A stretch of 63,908 nucleotides of DNA, taken from assembly GCA_001783715.1 (NCBI GenBank), contig MFNF01000060.1:1-63908 (forward strand), read 5' to 3'. Made by a program: the position numbers and the translations under genes. The DNA comes from Candidatus Lambdaproteobacteria bacterium RIFOXYD2_FULL_56_26. Its GTDB lineage: Bacteria > SAR324 > XYD2-FULL-50-16. This document shows positions 29,758 through 37,132 of this stretch, one piece after another (within the stretch, counting starts at the first letter, position 1; each line of letters starts with the position of its first letter). Under the pieces are notes generated by a model. It was not told where the DNA came from. It searched no databases and saw nothing but the letters and a program-made list of their open reading frames with translations.

Positions 29758-29790
29758 TTTTATACAAAAATTTGTTTCAACCTTTTGAAA
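29758..29790. promoter_or_regulatory. stacked palindromes in the divergent promoter of the V-ATPase operon
   Basis: Between the kinase-like gene (-) and the V-ATPase operon (+) lie ACAAA-AA-TTTGT (29764-29775) and TTTCAA-N4-TTGAAA (29775-29790). They sit directly upstream of a minus-strand TATAAA. They could be operator sites for either direction. Confidence 0.35.
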
Positions 29791-29851
29791 GAAAGATTAC
29801 CATAGCAACAAGATTTCGCAAAGGGTTTGCTCTCCTTTTTTGGTCCGCCCC

Positions 29852-30481
29852 ATGAACGATGAATTGATTCGACAAACCAACCTTGAAAATCTCCTCAACC
29901 TGATCCACACCGAGGGCCTGGAAAAGGCCAAGGAACAGGCAGAGCAGATTCTTCAAACCGCCAAAGACCAAGCCGAACGGCTTTTGGAAGAGGCCCAGAG
30001 GCTGGCCAAAGCCGCCCACGATGAGGCGATCTACAAAATCGAAAAAGCCGAGGCGGCCCAGAAGGAGCGCCTCCAAATGGCCCAACGGGATTTGCTTTTG
30101 GGCCTGGAAGAACAGCTCACCTTACAATTCCAAAACTTTGTGGCCCAATCGGTCCCGGCGGCTCTGACCCCGGCGGTGCTGGAGAAATTCCTGCTCGCCC
30201 TGGCTCCGGGCTTTGTGGGCAAGACTTTGGAGGTCACCTTGGCCCAGGAAGACCAGAAGGCTTTGGACCAAGCGCTGGTGGGCGGATTGGCCCAGAAGTT
30301 GGGGCTGGACCTGACTACCCAGGGTTCCAAAAAGGTCAAGGCCGGGATGTGGATCGTTGAATCCGGGGCCCATGCTTTTTTGGACTTCAGCTCTTCCGCT
30401 TTGGCGGAACGGCTCTCCCGGTACCTCAGCCCCCGTTTGAAGGAGCTTTGGTCCCAGGCCCACAAGAAGGAGCGCAAGTGA
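29852..30481 (+). CDS. atpE: V-type ATP synthase subunit E
   Basis: This 209-aa peripheral-stalk subunit has a long N-terminal amphipathic helix (about residues 10-90, rich in Ala, Glu, Lys and Gln) followed by a globular C-terminal domain. GMWIVESGAHAFLDFSSSALAERLSRYL matches the family ending. It should connect the catalytic head to subunit I. I chose the ATG at 29852; a TTG 12 nt earlier is in frame. The stop overlaps the next start (GTGA at 30478-30481). It is the first gene of the operon E-DUF2764-A-B-D-I-K. Confidence 0.85.
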   Translation: MNDELIRQTNLENLLNLIHTEGLEKAKEQAEQILQTAKDQAERLLEEAQRLAKAAHDEAIYKIEKAEAAQKERLQMAQRDLLLGLEEQLTLQFQNFVAQSVPAALTPAVLEKFLLALAPGFVGKTLEVTLAQEDQKALDQALVGGLAQKLGLDLTTQGSKKVKAGMWIVESGAHAFLDFSSSALAERLSRYLSPRLKELWSQAHKKERK

Positions 30482-31029
30482 GCTATCCCTATCTCTTGGC
30501 GACCTTGCCGGCCTTGCGGTTCAGGGAAGCCCCGCCTTTGACCTTTGAGGCCTTTTTGGACCTCTGCGCCACCGCCTTGGGGTCCGAAGCGGCAGAGATA
30601 CTGGGCCAGTTGCTCGAAGGCAGCACCGAGAGCTTCGGCACCCCGGCTCTGGAGGACTACCAAGGCTACAAACGGAGCCTGGACCACCAGATCGTGCAGA
30701 TCAGGGCCCGGAGCCTGGGCAGGGAAGTGGTGCTCTCCACCGACCTGATGCCCGAAGCGCCCCTGCCCCAAGCCGAAGAAGTCATGCATGCCCACAACCC
30801 CTATGAAGCCGAACTGCTCCGCATCCGCTTGCTTTGGGACCGGCTCAAACAGTTGAGCAGCGGCCAATTCCTGAATTTTACCCTGGTCGCCCTTTATGCC
30901 CTCAAGCTCGAACTGTCCCACCGCAAGGCCAAGTTCGACTTGGCCAAGGGACAGGAGCGCTTGATGGCCTTGGCCAAGGGTCTTTTGCCCGAACGTTTTG
31001 TCTCCCATTCTGCTGGGGTAGCGCCATGA
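30478..31029 (+). CDS. DUF2764 protein of the V-type ATPase operon
   Basis: This 183-aa protein (YPYLLATLPALRFREAPPLTFEAFL at the N-terminus) matches DUF2764, which sits between subunits E and A in chlamydial, spirochaetal and Bacteroidetes V-ATPase operons. It may replace the missing subunit C as a stalk component; that is not proven. The GTG start at 30478 overlaps the subunit E stop, and the stop overlaps the subunit A ATG (31026-31029). No separate C, F or G subunit gene is present. Confidence 0.8.
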   Translation: MSYPYLLATLPALRFREAPPLTFEAFLDLCATALGSEAAEILGQLLEGSTESFGTPALEDYQGYKRSLDHQIVQIRARSLGREVVLSTDLMPEAPLPQAEEVMHAHNPYEAELLRIRLLWDRLKQLSSGQFLNFTLVALYALKLELSHRKAKFDLAKGQERLMALAKGLLPERFVSHSAGVAP

Positions 31030-32768
31030 GTTTACAAGGAACGGTGGTCGGCATCACCGGCAACCTGGTCAAAGTTGCCTTTGACGGCAAGTTGATGCAA
31101 AACGAAATCGCCCTGGTGGACCTCAAAGGCCAAAAGCTCAAGGGTGAAGTGATCCGCATCCGAGGCAACGAAGCGGAGGTGCAGATTTTTGAAGACACCA
31201 AGGGAATCGGCAAGGGGGACAAGGTCGAGTTTACCGGCACCCTGCTGAGCGTCCAACTGGGCCCCGGTCTGTTGGGCATGTTGTTTGACGGTCTGCAAAA
31301 CCCGCTCAATGCTTTGGCCGAAGAGACCGGATTTTTTACCCCCCGTGGCCACCACATTGCCCCCCTGGACCTCAACCAAAAGTGGGCCTTTACCGGCACC
31401 GCCAAGTTGGGCCAATCCTTGTATCCAGGCGACTGTTTCGGCACCGTGCCCGAGGGCCGGTTCACCCACAAGATCCAGATCCCCTACGGCCTGACCGGCC
31501 CCTTGGAGTTGGTGGACCTCCGGCCGGACGGCAGATACAACCTTACCGAACCGATCGGGACCCTCAAAAACCAGGAAGGGGAGACCTTCGAGTTGCGGCT
31601 CTCTTTTGAATGGCCAGTCAAAAAGGCGATTCGGTGTTACGAAGAACGGCTGATGCCCACCGAACCGATGGTGACCCAAGTGCGGATTGTGGACTCTCTG
31701 TTCCCGGTGGCCAAGGGCGGTACCTACTGCATCCCCGGCCCCTTTGGTGCCGGAAAAACAGTTTTGCAACAGATCACCAGTCGCTACGCCGAGGTGGACA
31801 TCGTGATCATCGCTGCCTGTGGGGAACGGGCCAACGAGGTGGTGGAGACGATCAAGGAGTTCCCCGAACTGATCGACCCTAGGACCGGAAAAAGCCTGAT
31901 GGAGCGAACCATCATCATCTGCAACACCTCCAGCATGCCGGTGGCGGCCCGGGAATCTTCGGTTTATACCGCCGTCACCTTGGGGGAATATTACCGCCAA
32001 ATGGGCCTGGACGTATTGATGCTGGCCGACTCTACCAGCCGCTGGGCCCAGGCCCTGCGGGAGCGTTCCGGCCGGTTGGAGGAAATCCCCGGTGAGGAGG
32101 CCTTTCCGGCCTACCTGGAATCCATGATCGCCGGTTTTTACGAACGGGCAGGAAGGGTCCGGTTCAAGGGCGGCGAGGTCGGCAGCCTGACCATCGGCGG
32201 CACGGTCAGCCCCGCCGGGGGGAACTTTGACGAACCGGTGACCAAGGCGACCCTCAAAGTGGTCGGTGCCTTCCACGGCCTTTCGAGGGAACGGAGCGAT
32301 GCCAGACGTTTCCCGGCCATCGACCCCTTGGAATCCTGGAGCAAATACCAAGGGGTGGTGCTCAACCAAAAGCGGCTTAAAATGGCCGGGCTGCTCAAGC
32401 GGGTCAACGAGATCAACCAGATGATGAAGGTGGTCGGGGAAGAAGGCACCAGCACCGATGACTTTATCACCTTTTTGAAGGGCGAGTTTTTTGACTCGGT
32501 GTACCTGCAGCAAAATGCCTTTGACGAAGTGGATGCCGCTACCCCCAGAGAGCGACAGGCCGAGGGGTTCGAGCTGGTGGAAAACCTGGTGGACCGGCCG
32601 CTGAACCTGGAAGACAAGGTGCTGGCCCGAGAGTTTTTTAACCACCTGCGCCAGAGGTTTATCGACTGGAACTCCCTGACCTTCGGCTCCGAGCCCTACA
32701 AGGCAAAAAAACGGGAGATCCTCAACCTGATCAACGAAAAGTCCCAAGGCCATGGAAAGGATCTATAA
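31026..32768 (+). CDS. atpA: V-type ATP synthase subunit A (catalytic)
   Basis: This 580-aa catalytic subunit hydrolyses or makes ATP in the A3B3 head. The N-terminal barrel ([19 protein letters not shown]) is followed by the subunit-A-specific insertion ([14 protein letters not shown] region). The P-loop is GPFGAGKT at about residues 238-245. The Walker B region is [35 protein letters not shown], and the family block [17 protein letters not shown] follows. ATG 31026 overlaps the DUF2764 stop; its own 3' end overlaps subunit B by 17 nt. The longer frame from 30834 is shadow. Confidence 0.96.
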   Translation: MSLQGTVVGITGNLVKVAFDGKLMQNEIALVDLKGQKLKGEVIRIRGNEAEVQIFEDTKGIGKGDKVEFTGTLLSVQLGPGLLGMLFDGLQNPLNALAEETGFFTPRGHHIAPLDLNQKWAFTGTAKLGQSLYPGDCFGTVPEGRFTHKIQIPYGLTGPLELVDLRPDGRYNLTEPIGTLKNQEGETFELRLSFEWPVKKAIRCYEERLMPTEPMVTQVRIVDSLFPVAKGGTYCIPGPFGAGKTVLQQITSRYAEVDIVIIAACGERANEVVETIKEFPELIDPRTGKSLMERTIIICNTSSMPVAARESSVYTAVTLGEYYRQMGLDVLMLADSTSRWAQALRERSGRLEEIPGEEAFPAYLESMIAGFYERAGRVRFKGGEVGSLTIGGTVSPAGGNFDEPVTKATLKVVGAFHGLSRERSDARRFPAIDPLESWSKYQGVVLNQKRLKMAGLLKRVNEINQMMKVVGEEGTSTDDFITFLKGEFFDSVYLQQNAFDEVDAATPRERQAEGFELVENLVDRPLNLEDKVLAREFFNHLRQRFIDWNSLTFGSEPYKAKKREILNLINEKSQGHGKDL

Positions 32769-34047
32769 CCGAATCCTGCAAATCGCAGGGAACGTGATCA
32801 TGGTAGAGGCGGACGGACCGAAGTTCGGCGAATTGGCCCGGATCGAATCGGCCCAGGGGACCAGCCTTGCCGAGGTGATCAAGGTGGACCACAACCAAGT
32901 GTTTTTGCAGGTCTTCTCCGGTACCGCCGGGGTCTCCACCCAGGACCGGCTTAAATTTTTGGGCCACGGGATGCAAGCCCCCTTTTCCCCCAGCCTCTTG
33001 GGCCGCATCTTTGACGGCAAGGGCACCCCCAGGGACGCAGGCCCCAATCTGGCCGACAGTTTGATCGAAACCGCCGGGCCTTGTGTCAACCCGGCGACCC
33101 GGGTACTGCCCAGCAAGATGATCCGCACCGGCATCCCGATGATTGACCTTTTTAACTCCCTGGTAGAGGCCCAGAAGATCTCCATCTTCTCCAGCTCCGG
33201 GGAGCCGCACAACGCCTTGCTGGCAAGGATCGCCTTGCAGGCGGAGGTGGACATCATCGTGCTGGGCTGCATGGGGGTACTTTATGACGACTACCTGTTT
33301 TTTAAGGAGCAGCTGGAAAACACCGATGCCATGAACCGCACCGTCTTGTTTGTTCACACCGCTTCGGACCCGGTGGTCGAGGCCCTCAAGGTCCCGGACC
33401 TCGCCTTGGCGGTAGCCGAGAACTTTGCCCTGCAAGGCAAGCGGGTGCTGACCCTGCTGACCGACATGACCAACTTTGCCGATGCCCTCAAGGAAATCGC
33501 CATCATCATGGAACAGGTCCCCAGCAACCGAGGTTACCCCGGCGACCTTTATACCCAACTTGCCCAGCGGTACGAAAAGGCGGCGGACTTCAAGGGGGCC
33601 GGGTCCCTGACCTTGGTTTCGGTGACCACCATGCCCGGCAACGATGTCACCCACCCGGTGCCCGACAACACCGGGTACATTACCGAAGGGCAATATTACC
33701 TCAACGGCGGGCGGATCGAGCCCTTTGGCTCCTTGAGTCGGCTCAAGCAGTTGGTCAACAAGAACACCCGCTCCGACCACCGGGCGATCATGGACGCAAT
33801 GATCCAGCTGTACGCCAGCAGTCGGGAGACCGAAGAAAAGCGGGCCATGGGCTTCAAGATGTCCCCTTGGGACCAAAAGCTGTTGCTTTACAACAAGTTG
33901 TTTGCCCAAAAGTTGATGGACTTGGAGGTGAACATTCCCTTGGAAGGGGCCTTGGATCTTTGTTGGTCCATCTTGGCCCAGTGTTTCACCCCCGAAGAAA
34001 CAAGGCTCAAATCCGAGTTGATCGCCAAATATTGGCCGACAGGTTAA
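32752..34047 (+). CDS. atpB: V-type ATP synthase subunit B
   Basis: This 431-aa non-catalytic nucleotide-binding subunit has the expected lack of a canonical P-loop: [21 protein letters not shown] stands in its place. [55 protein letters not shown] and [17 protein letters not shown] are diagnostic. It overlaps the 3' end of subunit A by 17 nt, and subunit D starts 3 nt after its stop. It pairs with subunit A in the head. Confidence 0.96.
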   Translation: MERIYNRILQIAGNVIMVEADGPKFGELARIESAQGTSLAEVIKVDHNQVFLQVFSGTAGVSTQDRLKFLGHGMQAPFSPSLLGRIFDGKGTPRDAGPNLADSLIETAGPCVNPATRVLPSKMIRTGIPMIDLFNSLVEAQKISIFSSSGEPHNALLARIALQAEVDIIVLGCMGVLYDDYLFFKEQLENTDAMNRTVLFVHTASDPVVEALKVPDLALAVAENFALQGKRVLTLLTDMTNFADALKEIAIIMEQVPSNRGYPGDLYTQLAQRYEKAADFKGAGSLTLVSVTTMPGNDVTHPVPDNTGYITEGQYYLNGGRIEPFGSLSRLKQLVNKNTRSDHRAIMDAMIQLYASSRETEEKRAMGFKMSPWDQKLLLYNKLFAQKLMDLEVNIPLEGALDLCWSILAQCFTPEETRLKSELIAKYWPTG

Positions 34048-34050
34048 GCT

Positions 34051-34662
34051 ATGGCAAAGGTTAAGCTCACCAAAACCGAACTGAAACGGCAAAAGGACCA
34101 GCTCAAAACGCTGCGCCGCTATCTGCCGACCTTGCAGGTCAAAAAGCAACTGCTCCAACGGGAGTTGCTGCTGGCCAAGGCTCGGATTGAGGAATTGGAG
34201 CTTCGGGCCAAAAGTTTTTGGAAGGACCTCAACCAATGGATTTCCTGCTTCGGCGAGCCTCTCCCCTTGGAAGAGTGGGTCTTTTTGGAGTCCATTGAGG
34301 TGGAGATGGAAGCGATTGCCGGGATTGAAGTGCCTCGGCTCAAAAGCCTAAAAATTAGCACCAAACCCTACAACCTCTACCAAACTCCCCTTTGGGTGGA
34401 CAAAGGCGTGAAGGCCCTAGAGGAGTTGACCTCCATCCAAGCAGAAATTACCTTGGCCTTTGAAGCGGAACAACTGCTTGCAGACGAACTGCGGGTGACC
34501 AGTCAAAGGGTCAACCTTTTTGAGAAGGTGAAGATCCCCGAAGCCAAGACCTTGATCAAAACCATTTCCACCTACCTGGACGACCAGGCGGCGGCGGCGG
34601 TAGGTTGGGCCAGGGGAGCCAAAAAGAAGCTGGCTGCCAAAACTCTGGGACAGGAGGCCTGA
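34051..34662 (+). CDS. atpD: V-type ATP synthase subunit D (central stalk)
   Basis: This 203-aa rotor-shaft subunit has the typical start KVKLTKTELKRQKDQLKTLRRYLPTLQVKKQLL and long coiled helices at both ends. It transmits rotation from the K ring to the A3B3 head. Its stop shares one base with the ATG of subunit I (TGATG at 34660-34664), and the strong CAGGAGG inside its last codons is the ribosome-binding site for subunit I. Confidence 0.93.
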   Translation: MAKVKLTKTELKRQKDQLKTLRRYLPTLQVKKQLLQRELLLAKARIEELELRAKSFWKDLNQWISCFGEPLPLEEWVFLESIEVEMEAIAGIEVPRLKSLKISTKPYNLYQTPLWVDKGVKALEELTSIQAEITLAFEAEQLLADELRVTSQRVNLFEKVKIPEAKTLIKTISTYLDDQAAAAVGWARGAKKKLAAKTLGQEA

Positions 34663-36446
34663 TGATTGAGCCCATGACCCGAGTCAGTCTGTTGTACCTC
34701 AAGGAAAAGGCCGAGCTCAGTTTGGCGGCTATCGGCGGCACCGGATTGGTCCACCTCGACGACCCCCATGAGGTTCACCAGGAGCAGCTCCAGGCCTCCC
34801 GACAAAAGCTCAAGGACCTGACCCACCTCCTGGCCCCCCAGACTTACCAGCCCAAGGGGGACCCGCTGTTGGGCCATGAGCACTTCCAAAAGATCACTGG
34901 GCTGGTGGAAGAGACCCAGCGGCTGGCCCAAGAAATCGCCAAGCACCGGAGGGATGCCGAACGAGCGGAGCCTTTGGGGGATTTTGACCCCAGTCTTTTT
35001 ACGGAGTTGGAGCAGGCCGGGTGGTTCGTCACCTTCTACCAAGTCCGAGAACGAGACATGGGGGATGCCGGGCTCCACGAATACTGGTTTCCCCTCTACC
35101 CGACTCACGGGCAATGGAACTGTGCCTTGGTCAGCCGCCAGCCCCACCCCAGGGAGGACCTCAAACGCAAGGAACGGCCCGAGTTGAACCGAAGGCAGCA
35201 GATCAAATTGGCGGGAGCCAAGGAGATTCGGCTGGCCCAAGCCCAAGCGGAACTGAAAGTCCTGATGGAGGACTCCGCCCCCCTGTTCGCCTACCTCCGG
35301 GAGCTGGGGAACGGATTGCATTACGAAGAGGCCACGGCGACCTTGAGCGAAAAAGGTATCTTGGGATACGCCTCCGGCTACGCCCCCACGGCGGGGCTGG
35401 GAGAGCTAAGGCAAATGGTCACTCAAGAAGGCATGGTGCTCTTGGAAGAACCGGCCGACCCGGACCTAGCCCCAACCCTGCTCCGGCAAAACCGCTTTAC
35501 CCGGCTTTTTAACCCCATCTTGGGCTTTATCGGGGTCACCCCCGGCTACAAGGAAGCGGATGCCAACTGGGTGTTCATGATCTTTTTCAGCCTCTTTTTT
35601 GCCATGCTGGTTGGCGATGCTGGGTACGGCCTGATCATGCTAGCCGGAACGGTTTGGATGAGGTTGCGTGCCAAAAAGAGCTCCCCCGAAATCTTCCCGC
35701 TTTTTTTCCTCTTGTCGGTCTGCACCACGATTTGGGGAGCGGTGACCGGCCTTTGGTTCGGGGTCGAACAGGTGATGGAGGTGCCCTTTTTGTCCAATCT
35801 GGTGATCCCCGCCCTGTCCAGTTGGTCCAAGGACTCGGACCCGGTGGTCATCCGCCTGACCTTCCTGATTGGTTTGACCCAACTGGCCTTGGCCCACCTG
35901 TGGCAAATCTTCAAGTGTCGGCGCTGGTCCGAGCGGATGACCGAGCTGGGCTGGCTGCTGCTTTGTTTTGGGCTCTACCAGTTGGCGGTCTTTTTTGTCC
36001 TCCGGGAAGCCATGGACCCTTTTGCAGAGCCCCTGATCTACGGGGCCTTACTGCTGGTCCTGCTGTTCAGCGAACAAAGGCCGCCTCGCACCTTTGTGAA
36101 GGGGGCTCTCTGGGGGCTGGCCCAGTTCCCCTTGAACCTACTCAATGCGATTGGGAACTTTTCGGACTTGGTGTCCTACATAAGGCTTTTTGCGGTGGGA
36201 TTGGCGACCAAACAAATGGCCGTCACCTTTAACCAGTTGGCTCTCAACATCGGGTTCGACTCCTGGTCCGCCGGGGCCGGGGCGGTTTTGGTGTTGTTTT
36301 TGGGCCATTGGATCAACCTGATGTTGGCCGGAATCGCCGTGATGGTGCATGCGATTCGGCTCAACTTTCTTGAATTTTCAAAGCACCTGAACCTGCAATG
36401 GACGGGAAAGGCCTACAGCCCCTTCCGACTGTTGCGTGAACCTTAA
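34662..36446 (+). CDS. atpI: V-type ATP synthase subunit I (membrane stator)
   Basis: This 594-aa subunit has an N-terminal cytoplasmic half (about 1-310) of coiled coil and alpha/beta elements. The C-terminal half carries seven or eight transmembrane helices (VFMIFFSLFFAMLVGDAGYGLIML, FFLLSVCTTIWGAVTGLWFG, IRLTFLIGLTQLALAHL, FSDLVSYIRLFAVGLATKQMAV). The SYIRLFAVGLA helix contains the arginine needed for ion transfer against the K ring. ATG 34662 follows a near-perfect Shine-Dalgarno sequence. Subunit K follows after 9 nt. Confidence 0.93.
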   Translation: MIEPMTRVSLLYLKEKAELSLAAIGGTGLVHLDDPHEVHQEQLQASRQKLKDLTHLLAPQTYQPKGDPLLGHEHFQKITGLVEETQRLAQEIAKHRRDAERAEPLGDFDPSLFTELEQAGWFVTFYQVRERDMGDAGLHEYWFPLYPTHGQWNCALVSRQPHPREDLKRKERPELNRRQQIKLAGAKEIRLAQAQAELKVLMEDSAPLFAYLRELGNGLHYEEATATLSEKGILGYASGYAPTAGLGELRQMVTQEGMVLLEEPADPDLAPTLLRQNRFTRLFNPILGFIGVTPGYKEADANWVFMIFFSLFFAMLVGDAGYGLIMLAGTVWMRLRAKKSSPEIFPLFFLLSVCTTIWGAVTGLWFGVEQVMEVPFLSNLVIPALSSWSKDSDPVVIRLTFLIGLTQLALAHLWQIFKCRRWSERMTELGWLLLCFGLYQLAVFFVLREAMDPFAEPLIYGALLLVLLFSEQRPPRTFVKGALWGLAQFPLNLLNAIGNFSDLVSYIRLFAVGLATKQMAVTFNQLALNIGFDSWSAGAGAVLVLFLGHWINLMLAGIAVMVHAIRLNFLEFSKHLNLQWTGKAYSPFRLLREP

Positions 36447-36455
36447 AAGGGAATT

Positions 36456-36896
36456 ATGGAGATGGAGAGTCTAGGAATGGGCGCTTATGCGCTGGCGCTT
36501 TCTTTTGCGGCCATGGGCAGCGCCGTGGGCTGCGGGATCGCTGGGATGGCGGCGGTCGGCGCTTGGCGCAAGGCCTTCCTTAAAGGCAAGGGGGCTCCCT
36601 TCATCTTGGTCGCCTTTGCTTCGGCCCCGTTGTCCCAAACCATCTACGGGATGATCTTGATGAACTCCCTGATCGGTGCCCCGGACACGGTCCCGGCCAT
36701 GGCCAAGTTGACTACCGGCCTGTTCGGCGGGATTGCCATCGGCTTCAGCGCTTGGTACCAAGGCAAGGCGGCGGCCATGGCCTGCGACGCTCTGGTGGAT
36801 ACCAACAAGGGGATGGGGAACTACATCATGGTCTTGGGGATCATTGAGACCGTCGCCTTGTTTGTGATGGTCTTTTTGATGACCAACCTGAAGTAA
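36456..36896 (+). CDS. atpK: V-type ATP synthase subunit K (rotor proteolipid), sodium-type site
   Basis: This 146-aa membrane protein has two fused helical hairpins (four helices). The ion site is seen as Ser60-Gln61 in APLSQTIYG, Gln102 in WYQGKAA and Glu131 in LGIIETVALF. These line up with Thr64, Gln65, Gln110 and Glu139, which bind sodium in Enterococcus NtpK, so the complex probably moves Na+. This is family knowledge applied by eye. Glycine-rich helix 1 (GSAVGCGIAGMAAVGA) is typical. It is the last gene of the operon; a terminator follows at 36956. Confidence 0.92.
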   Translation: MEMESLGMGAYALALSFAAMGSAVGCGIAGMAAVGAWRKAFLKGKGAPFILVAFASAPLSQTIYGMILMNSLIGAPDTVPAMAKLTTGLFGGIAIGFSAWYQGKAAAMACDALVDTNKGMGNYIMVLGIIETVALFVMVFLMTNLK

Positions 36897-36955
36897 ACCC
36901 CGCTGGTTCCGCCAACCCTGGACCGGGGCGAAACCGGCAGCGGTTGACAGCACCC

Positions 36956-36996
36956 CCGCCCCAGGCCAAGGCCTTGGGGCGGCACTTTGCTTTTTC
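36956..36996 (+). terminator. intrinsic terminator after the V-ATPase operon
   Basis: The stem CCGCCCC (36956-36962) with GGGGCGG (36976-36982) is extended inward by AGG/CCT with one bulge. The T-rich stretch CACTTTGCTTTTT follows. It is about 60 nt after the subunit K stop. Confidence 0.7.
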
Positions 36997-37032
36997 CCCG
37001 GTATTTTTCCCTGCTTTGCCTTTTCCCCGGTA
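36986..37032. repeat. tandem 18-bp direct repeat before the surface operon
   Basis: TTTGCTTTTTCCCCGGTA (36986-37003) and TTTGCCTTTTCCCCGGTA (37015-37032) differ at one base and start 29 bp apart. They lie between the V-ATPase terminator and the first gene of the Big_5/FecR/LamG operon, followed by AT-rich AAAATTTTAAATT. A regulatory role is inferred from position. Confidence 0.55.
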
Positions 37033-37132
37033 GGGACAAAATTTTAAATTCCTCCCTTTGCCCCTGTTCTTTCTTCCGAAAATAAGGTAACAACAGCCTA
37101 CTGTTTCACGGAAACCTTGCCTCGGTGCGGCC

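Noticed and set aside
31032-32753. 573-codon minus-strand frame opposite V-ATPase subunit A
   Set aside because: The plus strand is a clear subunit A with P-loop; the minus frame has no recognisable blocks.
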